Source: DASRIA01 sp963768885 (GTDB lineage Bacteria > Actinomycetota > Thermoleophilia > Solirubrobacterales > JBBDJG01). Taken from it: a DNA stretch of 64,000 nt. Under the pieces are notes generated by a model. That model was given only the letters and a program-made list of their open reading frames with translations, was not told where the DNA came from and searched no databases. The position numbers and the translations under genes are program-made. The stretch spans positions 118,638 to 182,637 of the forward strand of contig CAVYJN010000010.1 in the NCBI GenBank assembly GCA_963768885.1, given 5' to 3'. Every line of letters begins with the position of its first letter. Position 1 is the stretch's first letter. This document shows, in pieces, positions 18,452 to 27,231 of this stretch.

Positions 18452-20647
18452 GTGAAGAGGTTGAAGGCCGGGGCGCTGGCCGCCGCGGCGCTCTGCGGGC
18501 TCCTCGTCTGCGCGCCCGCGTGGGGCAACCACAACACCACGACGCTGGTCTCGACCGGCCCGAACGGGGGCAACGGCGCGATCAGCAGCCAGTACCGCGG
18601 CGCGTCCGCCGACGGAACGCGCGTGTTCTTCCAGAGCAACGAGCAGCTCGTGGCGGCCGACACCGACACGCGCATGGACATCTACGAGCGCAGCGGCGGC
18701 GCGACGACCCTGCTCACCACCGGGCCGAACGGCGGCAACGGCAACTTCAACGCGTCCTTCAGCGCCGCCTCGGCCGACGGCTCCCGCGTCTTCTTCCGCA
18801 CCTCCGAGAGCCTCGTCGCGGCCGACACCGACACCGCCCAGGACCTGTACGAGCGCGCGAGCGGCACCACCACGCTGATGTCCAACGGGCCTGCCGGGAG
18901 CGGCCCGTCGGTGGTCATCTTCGACGCGATCTCTACGAATGGATCGTCCGTCCTCTTCGACACCTACGACTCGCTCGTGGCATCGGACACCGACACCTCC
19001 CGGGACGTGTACCGCCGCTCGGGCGGCACGACCACCCTCGTCACGGTGGGCGGCCCCGACGGCGACGCCACCTACGCCGGCGCATCGACCGACCTCTCGC
19101 GGGTCTTCTTCCACTCCGACTTCTCCTTTGCCGCATCCGACTTCGACACCATGCAGGACGTCTACGAGAGCAGCGGCGGGACCGTGACGCATCTCTCGAT
19201 CGGGCCGGCGGGCGGCAACGGCAACCTCGACTTCGACTACGACGCGTTCTTCGACGGCGCCTCGACGGACGGGTCGAAGGTCTGGCTGCACACCGACGAG
19301 GTGCTGGTCGGCTCCGACACCGACGCGGCGAACGACGTGTACGAGCGCTCGGGCGCGTCGATCGCGGTCGTGTCCACCGGGCCCACCGGCGGGAACGCGG
19401 AGTCGAGCGCGTTCTTCATCGGCGCATCCACGGACGGCTCGCGCGTCTTCTTCGACACCCTCGAGCCGCTCACCGCGGGCGACACCGACTCCTCGACGGA
19501 CATCTACGAGCGGGCCGGGGGCGTGACGACCCTGATCTCGACCGGCCCGGCCGGGGGCAACGGCGCCTACTTCGCGGCCTTCCAGCGCGCGACGCCTGAC
19601 GGGACCAAGGTCTTCTTCCACACGAACGAGTCGCTCGTCGCCTCCGACACCGACGGGGCGCAGGACGTCTACCAGCGCGCGGGGGGAACCACCACTCTGA
19701 TCTCGACCGGCCCGCTCGACGCCAACGCTCCGGAGCCGGCGATCTTCAGGGGCGCATCGCAGGACGGCTCACGCGTCTTCTTCGACACGCCCGAGAACCT
19801 CGTCGCCCACGCGACCGGCATCTATCCGGACATCTACGAGCGCGAGGGCGACGTCACCACGTTCATCTCGACCGGGCCGGTGGGCGGCAACGGCGACTTC
19901 TTCGCCTTCTTCGGGGGAGTGTCCACGGACGGCTCGCGCGTGTTCTACGAAACCGACGAGGCGCTCGTGGCCGGCGACACCGACACGTCGCAGGACGTGT
20001 ATGAGGCGTCGGTCACGAACTACGGGGGCTACCCGCGGCCCAAGGGCGCGACACCCGTGACCGTCTCGCTGGTGCCGGCCTACTCCGAGTGCACGAGCCC
20101 CAACCGCACGCACGGGCCGGGACTCGCCTTCCCGTCGTGCAACCCGCCCGCGCAGAACTCGCCTTATCTCACGGTTGGCTCCCCGGACGCGAACGGCAAC
20201 GCGGCGAACTCGGCCGGGTCCGTGAAGATCATCGCCCTGGTCGGTGTCCCGTCGACGCCTGCCGACGAGGCCGACGTGCGGTTCGTGATCTCGATCAACG
20301 ACGTGCGCAGCCGCGCCGACCTCTCCGACTACACCGGTCAGCTCCAGCTCGACGCGACGCTGCGGGCGACGGACAGGCTCAACGGGTCCGCTCCGGTCGA
20401 CACCGGTACGGTCGCCGACATGCCGTTCCCGGTGACCGTCCCGTGCACGCCCACCGCCAACACCGCGATCGGGTCCTCGTGCGCGGTCACGACCACCGCG
20501 GACGCCGTCGTGCCCGGCAGCGTGCGCGAGAGCAAGCGCTCGGTCTGGCAGCTCGGACGCGTCGCGCTGCTCGACGGCGGGGCGGACGGGCTCGCGTCCA
20601 CGGCGGACAACAGCACGTTTGCAGTGCAGGGCGTGTTCGTTCCCTAG
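18452..20647 (+). CDS. Secreted tandem-repeat protein (STGP/DTD repeats) with C-terminal RPKGATP module
   Basis: This 731-residue protein starts at GTG 18452 behind GGGGGA. A signal peptide (to about PAWGN) precedes nine repeats of about 54 residues of the form STGPxGGNG ... ADGTRVFFxSNEQLV ... DTDxxMDIYER, then the module from residue about 526 to the terminal VFVP. Architecture and length match the protein at 12642-14927, so the two are paralogues from a duplication now lying head to tail around phoD and the GGDEF gene. Repeats 4 and 8 are partly degenerate (FDTMQDVYE, ATGIYPDIYE). Function is unknown; extracellular binding or scaffolding is the best guess. Confidence 0.85.
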   Translation: MKRLKAGALAAAALCGLLVCAPAWGNHNTTTLVSTGPNGGNGAISSQYRGASADGTRVFFQSNEQLVAADTDTRMDIYERSGGATTLLTTGPNGGNGNFNASFSAASADGSRVFFRTSESLVAADTDTAQDLYERASGTTTLMSNGPAGSGPSVVIFDAISTNGSSVLFDTYDSLVASDTDTSRDVYRRSGGTTTLVTVGGPDGDATYAGASTDLSRVFFHSDFSFAASDFDTMQDVYESSGGTVTHLSIGPAGGNGNLDFDYDAFFDGASTDGSKVWLHTDEVLVGSDTDAANDVYERSGASIAVVSTGPTGGNAESSAFFIGASTDGSRVFFDTLEPLTAGDTDSSTDIYERAGGVTTLISTGPAGGNGAYFAAFQRATPDGTKVFFHTNESLVASDTDGAQDVYQRAGGTTTLISTGPLDANAPEPAIFRGASQDGSRVFFDTPENLVAHATGIYPDIYEREGDVTTFISTGPVGGNGDFFAFFGGVSTDGSRVFYETDEALVAGDTDTSQDVYEASVTNYGGYPRPKGATPVTVSLVPAYSECTSPNRTHGPGLAFPSCNPPAQNSPYLTVGSPDANGNAANSAGSVKIIALVGVPSTPADEADVRFVISINDVRSRADLSDYTGQLQLDATLRATDRLNGSAPVDTGTVADMPFPVTVPCTPTANTAIGSSCAVTTTADAVVPGSVRESKRSVWQLGRVALLDGGADGLASTADNSTFAVQGVFVP
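18545..20010 (+). repeat. Nine tandem STGP/DTD protein repeats
   Basis: Units of about 162 bp encode the same motif as in the paralogue on the other strand. Conservation is at protein level, with the DTD and YER positions almost invariant. Confidence 0.85.
20027..20644 (+). repeat. C-terminal RPKGATP module, copy 2
   Basis: About 206 residues: GYPRPKGATP, SLVPAYSECTSPNRTHGP, FPSCNPP, GSPDANG, DVRSRADLSDYTG, ATDRLNG, MPFPVTVPC, ANTAIGSSC, SKRSVWQLG, LLDGGADG and QGVFVP. Confidence 0.85.
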
Positions 20648-20718
20648 CCGCCGCTTGCCCAGGACCGTGGCCGCCAGGCCGTGGATGCCCGTCGGAGCGC
20701 GCCGTTATATGTAGAGGG

Positions 20719-21264
20719 GTGTGGATCCGCAATACGAGCCGCCACCCTGATGACGAGGTGCGCGAGTGCGTCGAGTTCGCCGTTCGCGACGTCGACATGC
20801 GCCGCGTGTGCGTGAACGTCAAGAACGGGGCGCTCGGCGGCGCGGCGTACAACGGGGTGCCCGAGATCAGCAACGCACCCCGCGGGGCGCGATATCTCGT
20901 GACGCTGAGGCTCGGCCGAGGGGGCGAGCGGTGGCCGCTGGGCCCGGTCAACTACCACTTCAAGGCCCCGCGCGAAACGGGGCCGCGGAACCGGTTCCCC
21001 TTCTTCATCTGCCGCGACTGGCGCGAGTGGCTCGTGAAGCTGGCCGCCCACGAGGCCCATCACATCGCACAGTTCAGGGCCAAGGGAACCTGCAGCGAGC
21101 TCGCATGTGAGCGAGTCGCGCTCGAGCGCCTGCACGCGTGGCGGGCATTGCCGGCGTCCGGCACCGGGGAGCAGCTGGTCCTGCCGGGTCTCGATTCGGG
21201 TTCGGCTATTACTCTGCGGAGTAACGCTGAACCGCCGTTCAGTCGTCGCGATTGGGCCGCGTAG
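20719..21264 (+). CDS. Putative zinc metallopeptidase-like protein (HEAHH)
   Basis: This 181-residue protein starts at GTG 20719 (VWIRNTSRHP). The centre holds KLAAHEAHHIAQFRAKG, an HExxH motif with a following Gln, then SELACERVALERL, where the Glu residues could supply the third zinc ligand. The N-terminal part (residues 1-100) is beta-rich and unassigned. There is no signal peptide. It resembles small HExxH domain proteins of unknown substrate more than any classical peptidase. It lies between the repeat protein and the standalone module but has its own start. Confidence 0.65.
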   Translation: MWIRNTSRHPDDEVRECVEFAVRDVDMRRVCVNVKNGALGGAAYNGVPEISNAPRGARYLVTLRLGRGGERWPLGPVNYHFKAPRETGPRNRFPFFICRDWREWLVKLAAHEAHHIAQFRAKGTCSELACERVALERLHAWRALPASGTGEQLVLPGLDSGSAITLRSNAEPPFSRRDWAA

Positions 21265-21464
21265 CACGTACCAACCGGCACGTAGCTGTACAGCGTGGAC
21301 AAACGGCACGTCGATGTTCTGCCATCTGATAGGCGCATGTCTCAGATCGCGATGCTAGTTTCGTGGACGTCAACCTGGGGGCGAACCGAGGTAACACTCT
21401 GGTCAAACCCGAGCAGGGATGCTCATGAGCATTTCCCCTTTTCGCAAGGGGAGGGAGGCGTTAT

Positions 21465-22211
21465 ATGTCCATCAGGAAGAGGATGGTGCTTCCGGCAGCG
21501 GTAGCTGCCGCGGCACTGGTGATGATGGTGGTGGCCTCGATGGCCAGCGCCACGCACCCTCGTCCCAAGGGCGCCACGCCACTGCGCGTGTCGCTCGTGC
21601 CCGCGTTCAACGCATGCGCGGCTCCGAACCGGACCCACGGGCCGCCGCTGGCGTTCCCGTCGTGTAACCCGCCGGTTCAGTCGTCCAGTGCCGTGACGAT
21701 CGGCTCGCCCGACTTCAACGGTGCCGCGGCGAACGGCGAAGGGTTCGTTTCACTGGCAGTCAAGGTCGGTGTCCCGGGTCCGCCCGAGGACTCCGACGTG
21801 AACATCAAGGCGTCCATCGCCGACGTGCGCTGCAAGGCCGGCACGACCGCATGTGGTGCAGCTAACGCTGCCGACGGTGCGGACTACACCGGTGAGGTGC
21901 AGGGCAACGCGACGATCCGGATCACGGACCACTGGAACGCGGTCGCCGCGGGCGGTGGGCCTGACCCGGCCACGGTCCTCGACATCCCGTTCCCCGTTGC
22001 CGCGACGTGCGCTGCAACGGCCAGCACTGCGATCGGTGGCCTCTGCACGGCGACCACGTCGGCAAACGCCACGGTTCCGGGAGCAGTGAAGGACGGCAAG
22101 CGGGCAGTCATCGAGGTCGGCCAGATCACCATCACCGATGGTGGTCCTGACGGCGTCAACGGCACCGCGCCGAACACCCTCTTCGAGATCCAGGGAATCT
22201 TCATTCCTTAG
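21465..22211 (+). CDS. Secreted protein consisting only of the RPKGATP module
   Basis: This 248-residue protein starts at ATG 21465 after GGGAGGGAGG. A signal peptide (RKRMVLPAAVAAAALVMM, cleavage near SASATH) is followed directly by the module (HPRPKGATP ... PNRTHGP ... GSPDFNG ... DYTGEV ... QGIFIP) and nothing else. It shows that the module folds and is secreted independently of the repeat domain. Six or so cysteines in pairs suggest disulphides. The function of the module is unknown. Confidence 0.85.
   Translation: MSIRKRMVLPAAVAAAALVMMVVASMASATHPRPKGATPLRVSLVPAFNACAAPNRTHGPPLAFPSCNPPVQSSSAVTIGSPDFNGAAANGEGFVSLAVKVGVPGPPEDSDVNIKASIADVRCKAGTTACGAANAADGADYTGEVQGNATIRITDHWNAVAAGGGPDPATVLDIPFPVAATCAATASTAIGGLCTATTSANATVPGAVKDGKRAVIEVGQITITDGGPDGVNGTAPNTLFEIQGIFIP
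21552..22208 (+). repeat. C-terminal RPKGATP module, copy 3 (standalone)
   Basis: About 219 residues with the same landmarks, except that ATHPRPKG replaces GYPRPKG and there is an Ala/Asn-rich insertion before DYTG. Confidence 0.85.
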
Positions 22212-22250
22212 TTCTTCGAGGATTCGTACCCTCCGGGGTACCGCGAGAGA

Positions 22251-22280
22251 GGCCGGGAGCGCACTTCTCCCGGCCTTTCT
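22251..22280 (+). terminator. Rho-independent terminator after the standalone module gene
   Basis: A 9-bp stem (GGCCGGGAG with CTCCCGGCC) has a 7-nt loop and is followed by TTTCT, 40 bp after the stop codon. Confidence 0.75.
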
Positions 22281-22476
22281 CCGTTCTGGGGCCGGGTTGC
22301 CGGGCGCGAAAAGCCGGAATCGGCCCCCCTGGTGGACGCGCGCCTCAAACTCGGACATGCGTCCGCGGATGTCGATCTTCCTGCTGGGACCCCGTTGACT
22401 CGGTAGATACTGGCCTTGGAGATCGTTGCGGTGCTCCTCCCGCGACGGCTCCGCTCAGGGAAACGGCACGGAAGCC

Positions 22477-23895
22477 ATGCACACCTCCACGCCCGCGCTA
22501 GCGGACTCCCGACGACCCCACGCCGGGACGCTCTCGCACGCCTCGCTCATCCACCAGAGCGACGACCGCCTGGTCGCTCTCGCACGGTCGGGCTCCGAGC
22601 GTGCGTGGTCGGAGATCACGCGGCGCTACGGTCGCCAGCTGCGCACCTACTGCACGCGGTTCGTGGGTGTGAGTCGCGCCGAGGACGCGGTCCAGCAGAC
22701 CTTCCTGCAGGCCTTCCTGGCGCTGCGCGACGGCGCCGAGCGCGAGATCGCGCTGCGCGCGTGGCTCTACCGGATCGCTCACAACTGCTCGATCGACCTG
22801 CTGCGCAAGGGCTCGCCCGACTACGACCAGCTCGACCTCGAGTACGACGGCGTGGCGCAGCCTCCGATGCTGTTCGAGCAGCGCGAGGAGGTCCGCCGGC
22901 TCGTCGCCCGCATGCGCGACCTGCCGGACGCGCAACGTCAGGCGCTCGCGCTGCGCGAGCTCGAAGGCCGCAGCTACGAGGAGATCTCGGCACAGCTCGG
23001 GCATTCGGGCTCCGGCGTGCGTCAGCTGATCTTCCGCGCGCGCACGACGCTTCGCAACGGCGTGGCCGGGTTCATCCCCTTCGGACTGCTGAAGGGGAGG
23101 CTCTCGCAGACCTCGGCCTACGACCTGCACCACGTGGCGACCGCAGCGGCCGTCCCGGCATCGTCGGGGAACGGGATCGAGACCGTCGGCGCCGCGACGC
23201 TCGCCGTGGTCGCGGTCCTCGGCGGCGGGTTCGCCGCGACCGACGGTCGCTCCCGGGCCGCGAAGCCGCGGTCAGCGGAGCAGGCGGTCGCCGCTTCTCC
23301 GTCGGTCCAGGTCGCGGGCCCCGCCGTCCGCTCGGCCCCGCCCGCGGCGGACATGCGTGCTCCCACCGGCGGCGCGCTGTCGGTGCGTCTCCAGGGCGGG
23401 AAGGCCCCCGCCGCCGATCCGAGCGCGCCGGTCGCGGCCGCGCCCGAGGCGCCGGTCGCTGCTCCCGTCGCGCCTCCCGCGCCGCAGCCCACGATCGTCG
23501 AGAGCACGGAGGTGACACCCGCTCCCGCGTTGTCCCCGGCGCCCTCATCCGATGCGCAGGTCGGCGTCCGTCAGCAGTCGAGAGCGCCGAGCGGAGGCCC
23601 GGGGTCCGGCCCGGCCGCTGCCCCCGTCGGGGACGGCCCCGGCGGGACCGCTCCCGCAACCGGCCCCGGCCCGGCACCATCCGAGGACCGGGGGAAGCCC
23701 TTCCCCGCACCGCCGGCGGCCAAGGTTCAGTCGCCGAAGACCCAGGCACCGAAGCCGCAGGCACGGAAGCCGCAGCAGCCGAAGCCGCAGCAGCCGAAGG
23801 TGTCCGCGCCCAAGGCCGTACCTGGCAAGACCGCGCCCCTGAGGCCTCCCGCGCCCAACGCGCGGAAGCCGGCGCGCAAGAGCGAGCGCGGATGA
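22477..23895 (+). CDS. ECF-type RNA polymerase sigma factor with membrane segment and Pro/Ala-rich C-terminal tail
   Basis: This 472-residue protein starts at ATG 22477 (MHTSTPALAD). Residues about 30-195 are a full ECF sigma: region 2 (VSRAEDAVQQTFLQAFLALRD, WLYRIAHNCSIDLLRK) and region 4 (LPDAQRQALALRELEGRSY, HSGSGVRQLIFRAR). A hydrophobic stretch at about 247-262 (AATLAVVAVLGGGFA) could span the membrane, and the last 200 residues are Ala/Pro/Lys-rich and presumably disordered. No separate anti-sigma gene follows; the tail may take that role. Its stop overlaps the start of the GH18 gene (ATGA), so it probably controls the exopolysaccharide genes. Confidence 0.85.
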   Translation: MHTSTPALADSRRPHAGTLSHASLIHQSDDRLVALARSGSERAWSEITRRYGRQLRTYCTRFVGVSRAEDAVQQTFLQAFLALRDGAEREIALRAWLYRIAHNCSIDLLRKGSPDYDQLDLEYDGVAQPPMLFEQREEVRRLVARMRDLPDAQRQALALRELEGRSYEEISAQLGHSGSGVRQLIFRARTTLRNGVAGFIPFGLLKGRLSQTSAYDLHHVATAAAVPASSGNGIETVGAATLAVVAVLGGGFAATDGRSRAAKPRSAEQAVAASPSVQVAGPAVRSAPPAADMRAPTGGALSVRLQGGKAPAADPSAPVAAAPEAPVAAPVAPPAPQPTIVESTEVTPAPALSPAPSSDAQVGVRQQSRAPSGGPGSGPAAAPVGDGPGGTAPATGPGPAPSEDRGKPFPAPPAAKVQSPKTQAPKPQARKPQQPKPQQPKVSAPKAVPGKTAPLRPPAPNARKPARKSERG

Positions 23896-25757
23896 GCGAC
23901 GCGCGGCGACCGCGCACGTGCGTCCTGGCCGCGTTTGCGACCGTGTTCGCGGCCGCGGTGTGCGCGACGGCCTTCGCGGCGTCGCCCTCCGCCCAGGCTG
24001 CAACGGTCTGCGCGCACAAGGCGCCGACCAGGCTCAGCTTCGAGCGCAGGGTGGGCAAGCGCCACGGGCGTTTGTCCTGGCATGCCCCGCGTCCGGTCAA
24101 CGGGCGCTTCCGGGTGTTTCGCAACGGGGCGGTCGTGGGGCAGACGCTTGGCCGTTCGATGAAGGTCACGGTGCGCGCCGGTCGCCAGTACCTCTTCACC
24201 GTGCGGCCCGTGAACGCCTCGGGCAGCGTGTCCGAGTGCGTGGGCGAGCTCAGCCGGTCCTTGCGCTGGTTTCCCCCGTTCCCCGTGCGGAACCTCTCGG
24301 TCAAACGGGTGCGCAAGCTGCGTGCGACCCTCTCGTGGTCGCGGGTGAGACGCGGCGACGGCCGGCTGGCCGGCTACCGCGTGTACCGCGACGGGCGCGT
24401 CTACCGCCAGGTGAAGCCGCGGCGCCGGTCGATGAGCGTGGCGGTCAGCCCCGGCCTCCACGTGTTCCGGGTCATCGCCGCTGACACACACGGCAACATG
24501 GGCCGTCCGAGCCGCACCGTGCGGGTGCGCGTGCGCCATCGCGCCCCCGGCATTCCCGGCCGCCTGCGAACAGGCCGCGTGACGGACACGAGCGTCGAGC
24601 TGGGTTGGGGTAGGGCCGTCAGGCGCAGCTCGCGCATCGTCGGTTACAGGATCTTCCGCGACGGCCAGCCCATCGGCCAGGTCAACCAGCTGACCGCGGA
24701 CATCGGGAACCTCGCGCCGGTGACCGGGTACCGGTTCTCCGTCGCGGCCGTCGACAGGTGGGGCTATCTCGGGCCGCAGGTCGCCGTGCAGGCGAACACC
24801 GGGATGCCGCCCCCGACCGTGGGCAAGCTGCACACGTTCCTGCTCGCCACCACTGACGAGAGCTTCCTGGACCTCCAGCGCCACTATCGCCAGATCGGCA
24901 CGGTGTACCCGACCTACTTCGACTGTCGCCGCAGCGACGCCGGGATCATCGGCAAGGACGACCCGCTCGTGACGCGCTGGGCGCAGCTGCGGAAGATCAT
25001 CGTGATGCCGCGCTTCAACTGCCAGCACGGTCCCACGCTGAACAAGATGCTGCGCAACCCTGGCGTGAGGGAGGCGACCCTCACCAACCTCGTGGGGCTC
25101 GTGCAGCAATACGGCTACGACGGGATCAACCTCGACTTCGAGGCCGGCTTCGAGTCCGACCGCGACGTGCTCACGAGCTTCGTGGCGGAGCTCGGCCGGC
25201 GGCTGCACGCGCTCGGCAAGCGCCTGACGGTGGAGGTGTCGGCGAAGTTCTACGGCTCGCAGACCGGGCGCTCCGCCTTCTATGACTATCCAGCACTCGG
25301 CAAGGTCGCGGACACGGTCTTCGTGATGGCCTGGGGCTGGCACTGGACCACGTCCGGGCCGGGCCCGTCGGACGAGATCGCAAACGTGCTGAAGGTCGCG
25401 AACTACACGGCCACGATGCCGAACAAGGATCGCTACGTGCTCGGCATGCCGTTGTATGCGCACGACTGGCCCAATGGCGGCGGCCCCTCGAATCTCTCCA
25501 CTCCACGCGAGTACGGCGAGGCGATGGAGATCGCCGCGCGGCACGGCGTGAAGCCACAGTTCGACGCCGATTCGTACACGTGGACGTTCGACTACGTGGA
25601 GGGCGGCGTGCCACACGAGGTGTGGTTCGGCGACGCGATGACCGTGTCCCGCCGCATCAAGGTCGCCAAGGTGCGCGGGCTCGGTGTGGGGTTCTGGCGG
25701 CTCGGCCGCGAGGACCAACGAATCTGGGATGACCCCCAGATCGCGCCCGGCACGTAG
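23892..25757 (+). CDS. Secreted protein with fibronectin-like domains and a GH18 glycosidase domain
   Basis: This 621-residue protein starts at ATG 23892, overlapping the sigma stop. A signal peptide (to about QAAT) precedes three fibronectin-III-like domains (about 45-305; RLSWHAPRPVNGRFRVFRNG-type strands) and a GH18 TIM barrel (about 315-615). The catalytic DxxxDxE is present as YDGINLDFEAG, with MAWGWHW and LGMPLYAHDW as further family signatures, as in YaaH-type spore glycosidases. It should cleave beta-1,4 GlcNAc-containing polymers and may trim the polysaccharide made by the downstream synthase. Confidence 0.88.
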   Translation: MSDARRPRTCVLAAFATVFAAAVCATAFAASPSAQAATVCAHKAPTRLSFERRVGKRHGRLSWHAPRPVNGRFRVFRNGAVVGQTLGRSMKVTVRAGRQYLFTVRPVNASGSVSECVGELSRSLRWFPPFPVRNLSVKRVRKLRATLSWSRVRRGDGRLAGYRVYRDGRVYRQVKPRRRSMSVAVSPGLHVFRVIAADTHGNMGRPSRTVRVRVRHRAPGIPGRLRTGRVTDTSVELGWGRAVRRSSRIVGYRIFRDGQPIGQVNQLTADIGNLAPVTGYRFSVAAVDRWGYLGPQVAVQANTGMPPPTVGKLHTFLLATTDESFLDLQRHYRQIGTVYPTYFDCRRSDAGIIGKDDPLVTRWAQLRKIIVMPRFNCQHGPTLNKMLRNPGVREATLTNLVGLVQQYGYDGINLDFEAGFESDRDVLTSFVAELGRRLHALGKRLTVEVSAKFYGSQTGRSAFYDYPALGKVADTVFVMAWGWHWTTSGPGPSDEIANVLKVANYTATMPNKDRYVLGMPLYAHDWPNGGGPSNLSTPREYGEAMEIAARHGVKPQFDADSYTWTFDYVEGGVPHEVWFGDAMTVSRRIKVAKVRGLGVGFWRLGREDQRIWDDPQIAPGT

Positions 25758-25786
25758 CGTCGCAGCACGATCCGCGCTCGGCAGCC

Positions 25787-25807
25787 GGTAGTCGGTAGTC
25801 GGTAGTC
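25787..25807 (+). repeat. Short tandem repeat, 3 x 7 bp
   Basis: GGTAGTC occurs three times in a row in the gap between the GH18 and dehydrogenase genes. No function can be inferred. Confidence 0.6.
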
Positions 25808-25895
25808 GGCCGACCGCCGCCTCCTCGATTTCAAACCTCGACGGACACTCGTACGAGTGAGCCTGCGTCCGTCCAGCCGTTGACCCCACATAGCC

Positions 25896-27231
25896 ATGGG
25901 AAGCGGTTCAGTCACGACACCAGATGCTCTTGCGCCCGGCGCGCGGCCCGAGGAGGTCGTCCGCACCGGAGCGGCGACTCGCACGGTCGCGGTGCTGGGC
26001 CTCGGGTATGTCGGGTTGCCGACGGGTATCGGGCTGGCCGCCGGGGGAGTGAAGGTGACCGGGGTCGACGTGAGCGAGCGGCGGCTGCAGGACATCCGTG
26101 AGGGCAGCGTGGACCTCGCGGCGGGTGAGAGGGAGTCCCTGCAGTCGGCGCTGGAGCTGAACGAGCTCCAGCTCACGTCGAGCCCCGGCGCACTCGAGGC
26201 TGCCGACGCCGTCCTGATCTGCGTGCCGACTCCGGTCGACGAGCGCCAGCAGCCGGACCTGCGCATGCTGCGCGCCGCGTGCGAGACGGTCGTCAGGCAC
26301 GCGCGTCGCGACCAGGTGATCGTCCTGACGAGCACGACATACGTCGGGAGCACGCGCGAGCTGCTGGTGCAGCCGCTGCTCGACCGGGGCCTGCGCCCGG
26401 GTCGCGAGGTGTCGGTCGCGTTCTCTCCGGAGCGCATCGACCCCGGCAACGGTCGCTGGGACCAGCGCGACGTCCCGCGCGTCGTCGGCGGCGTGACCGA
26501 GCGCTGCGCGCGCGCCGCGATCGAGATCGTCGGCACCGTGTCCGCGGGCGTGCACGTCGTGTCCTCGTGCGAGGCGGCCGAGATGACGAAGCTCTACGAG
26601 AACACCTTCCGCGCGGTGAACATCGCGTGGGCGAACGAGATGGCGGGCGCCAGCCGCGCGTTCGGGCTCGACCCGATCGAGATCACGCGCGCCGCGGCGA
26701 CCAAGCCCTACGGGTTCATGCCCTTCTGGCCCGGCGCCGGCGTCGGCGGGCACTGCATCCCGTGCGACCCGCACTACCTGCTTGCAGGGACTGCGCGAGG
26801 TGCGGACGGACGCCCCGCTCACGCGGCGCGCCATGAAGGCGATCGAGTCGCGGCCGCATGTCGTCGCCGAGCGCGCCGTCGAGCTGTTGGAGCAGGTGGG
26901 AGTGGTACCGGCCGAGGGGCGCGTCCTGGTGGTGGGCGCGTCCTACAAGCCGGGCGTGCGCGACATGCGCGAGTCCCCGGCGGTGCGGATCATGCGCGCG
27001 CTCGCACGGGAGGGCGTGAGCGTCGCCTACCACGACCCGCTCGTGCGCTCTTTCGAGTCCACGGACAGCCTCGCGATGCTGTCCGTCGCGCGACCCCACG
27101 CGTCCGACTACGACGTCGCGGTGCTGGTCACCCTCCACGACGGCTTCGACTACTCGTGGCTCGGTGAGTTCGAGCAGGTGCTCGACTGCACCTACCGCAC
27201 TCCGCTCGGCCTCCAGAGGTCCCTGATCTGA
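25896..27231 (+). CDS. UDP-sugar 6-dehydrogenase (UDP-GlcNAc/UDP-Glc type), frameshifted as assembled
   Basis: The NAD-binding domain (about 28-190) carries the nucleotide motif VLGLGYVGLPTGIGLA and CVPTPVDERQQPDL. The central domain holds AFSPERIDPGN, EMTKLYENTFRAVNIA and the catalytic Cys in GGHCIPCDPHYL. The UDP-binding C-terminal domain lies in another frame (GLREVRTDAPLTRRAMK ... VGASYKPGVRDMRES). Removing one T near 26782 (CTTGC to CTGC) restores PHYLLQGLREV. The enzyme oxidises a UDP-hexose to the UDP-uronate; motifs favour the WbpA branch. Its stop overlaps the synthase start by one base. Confidence 0.88.
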
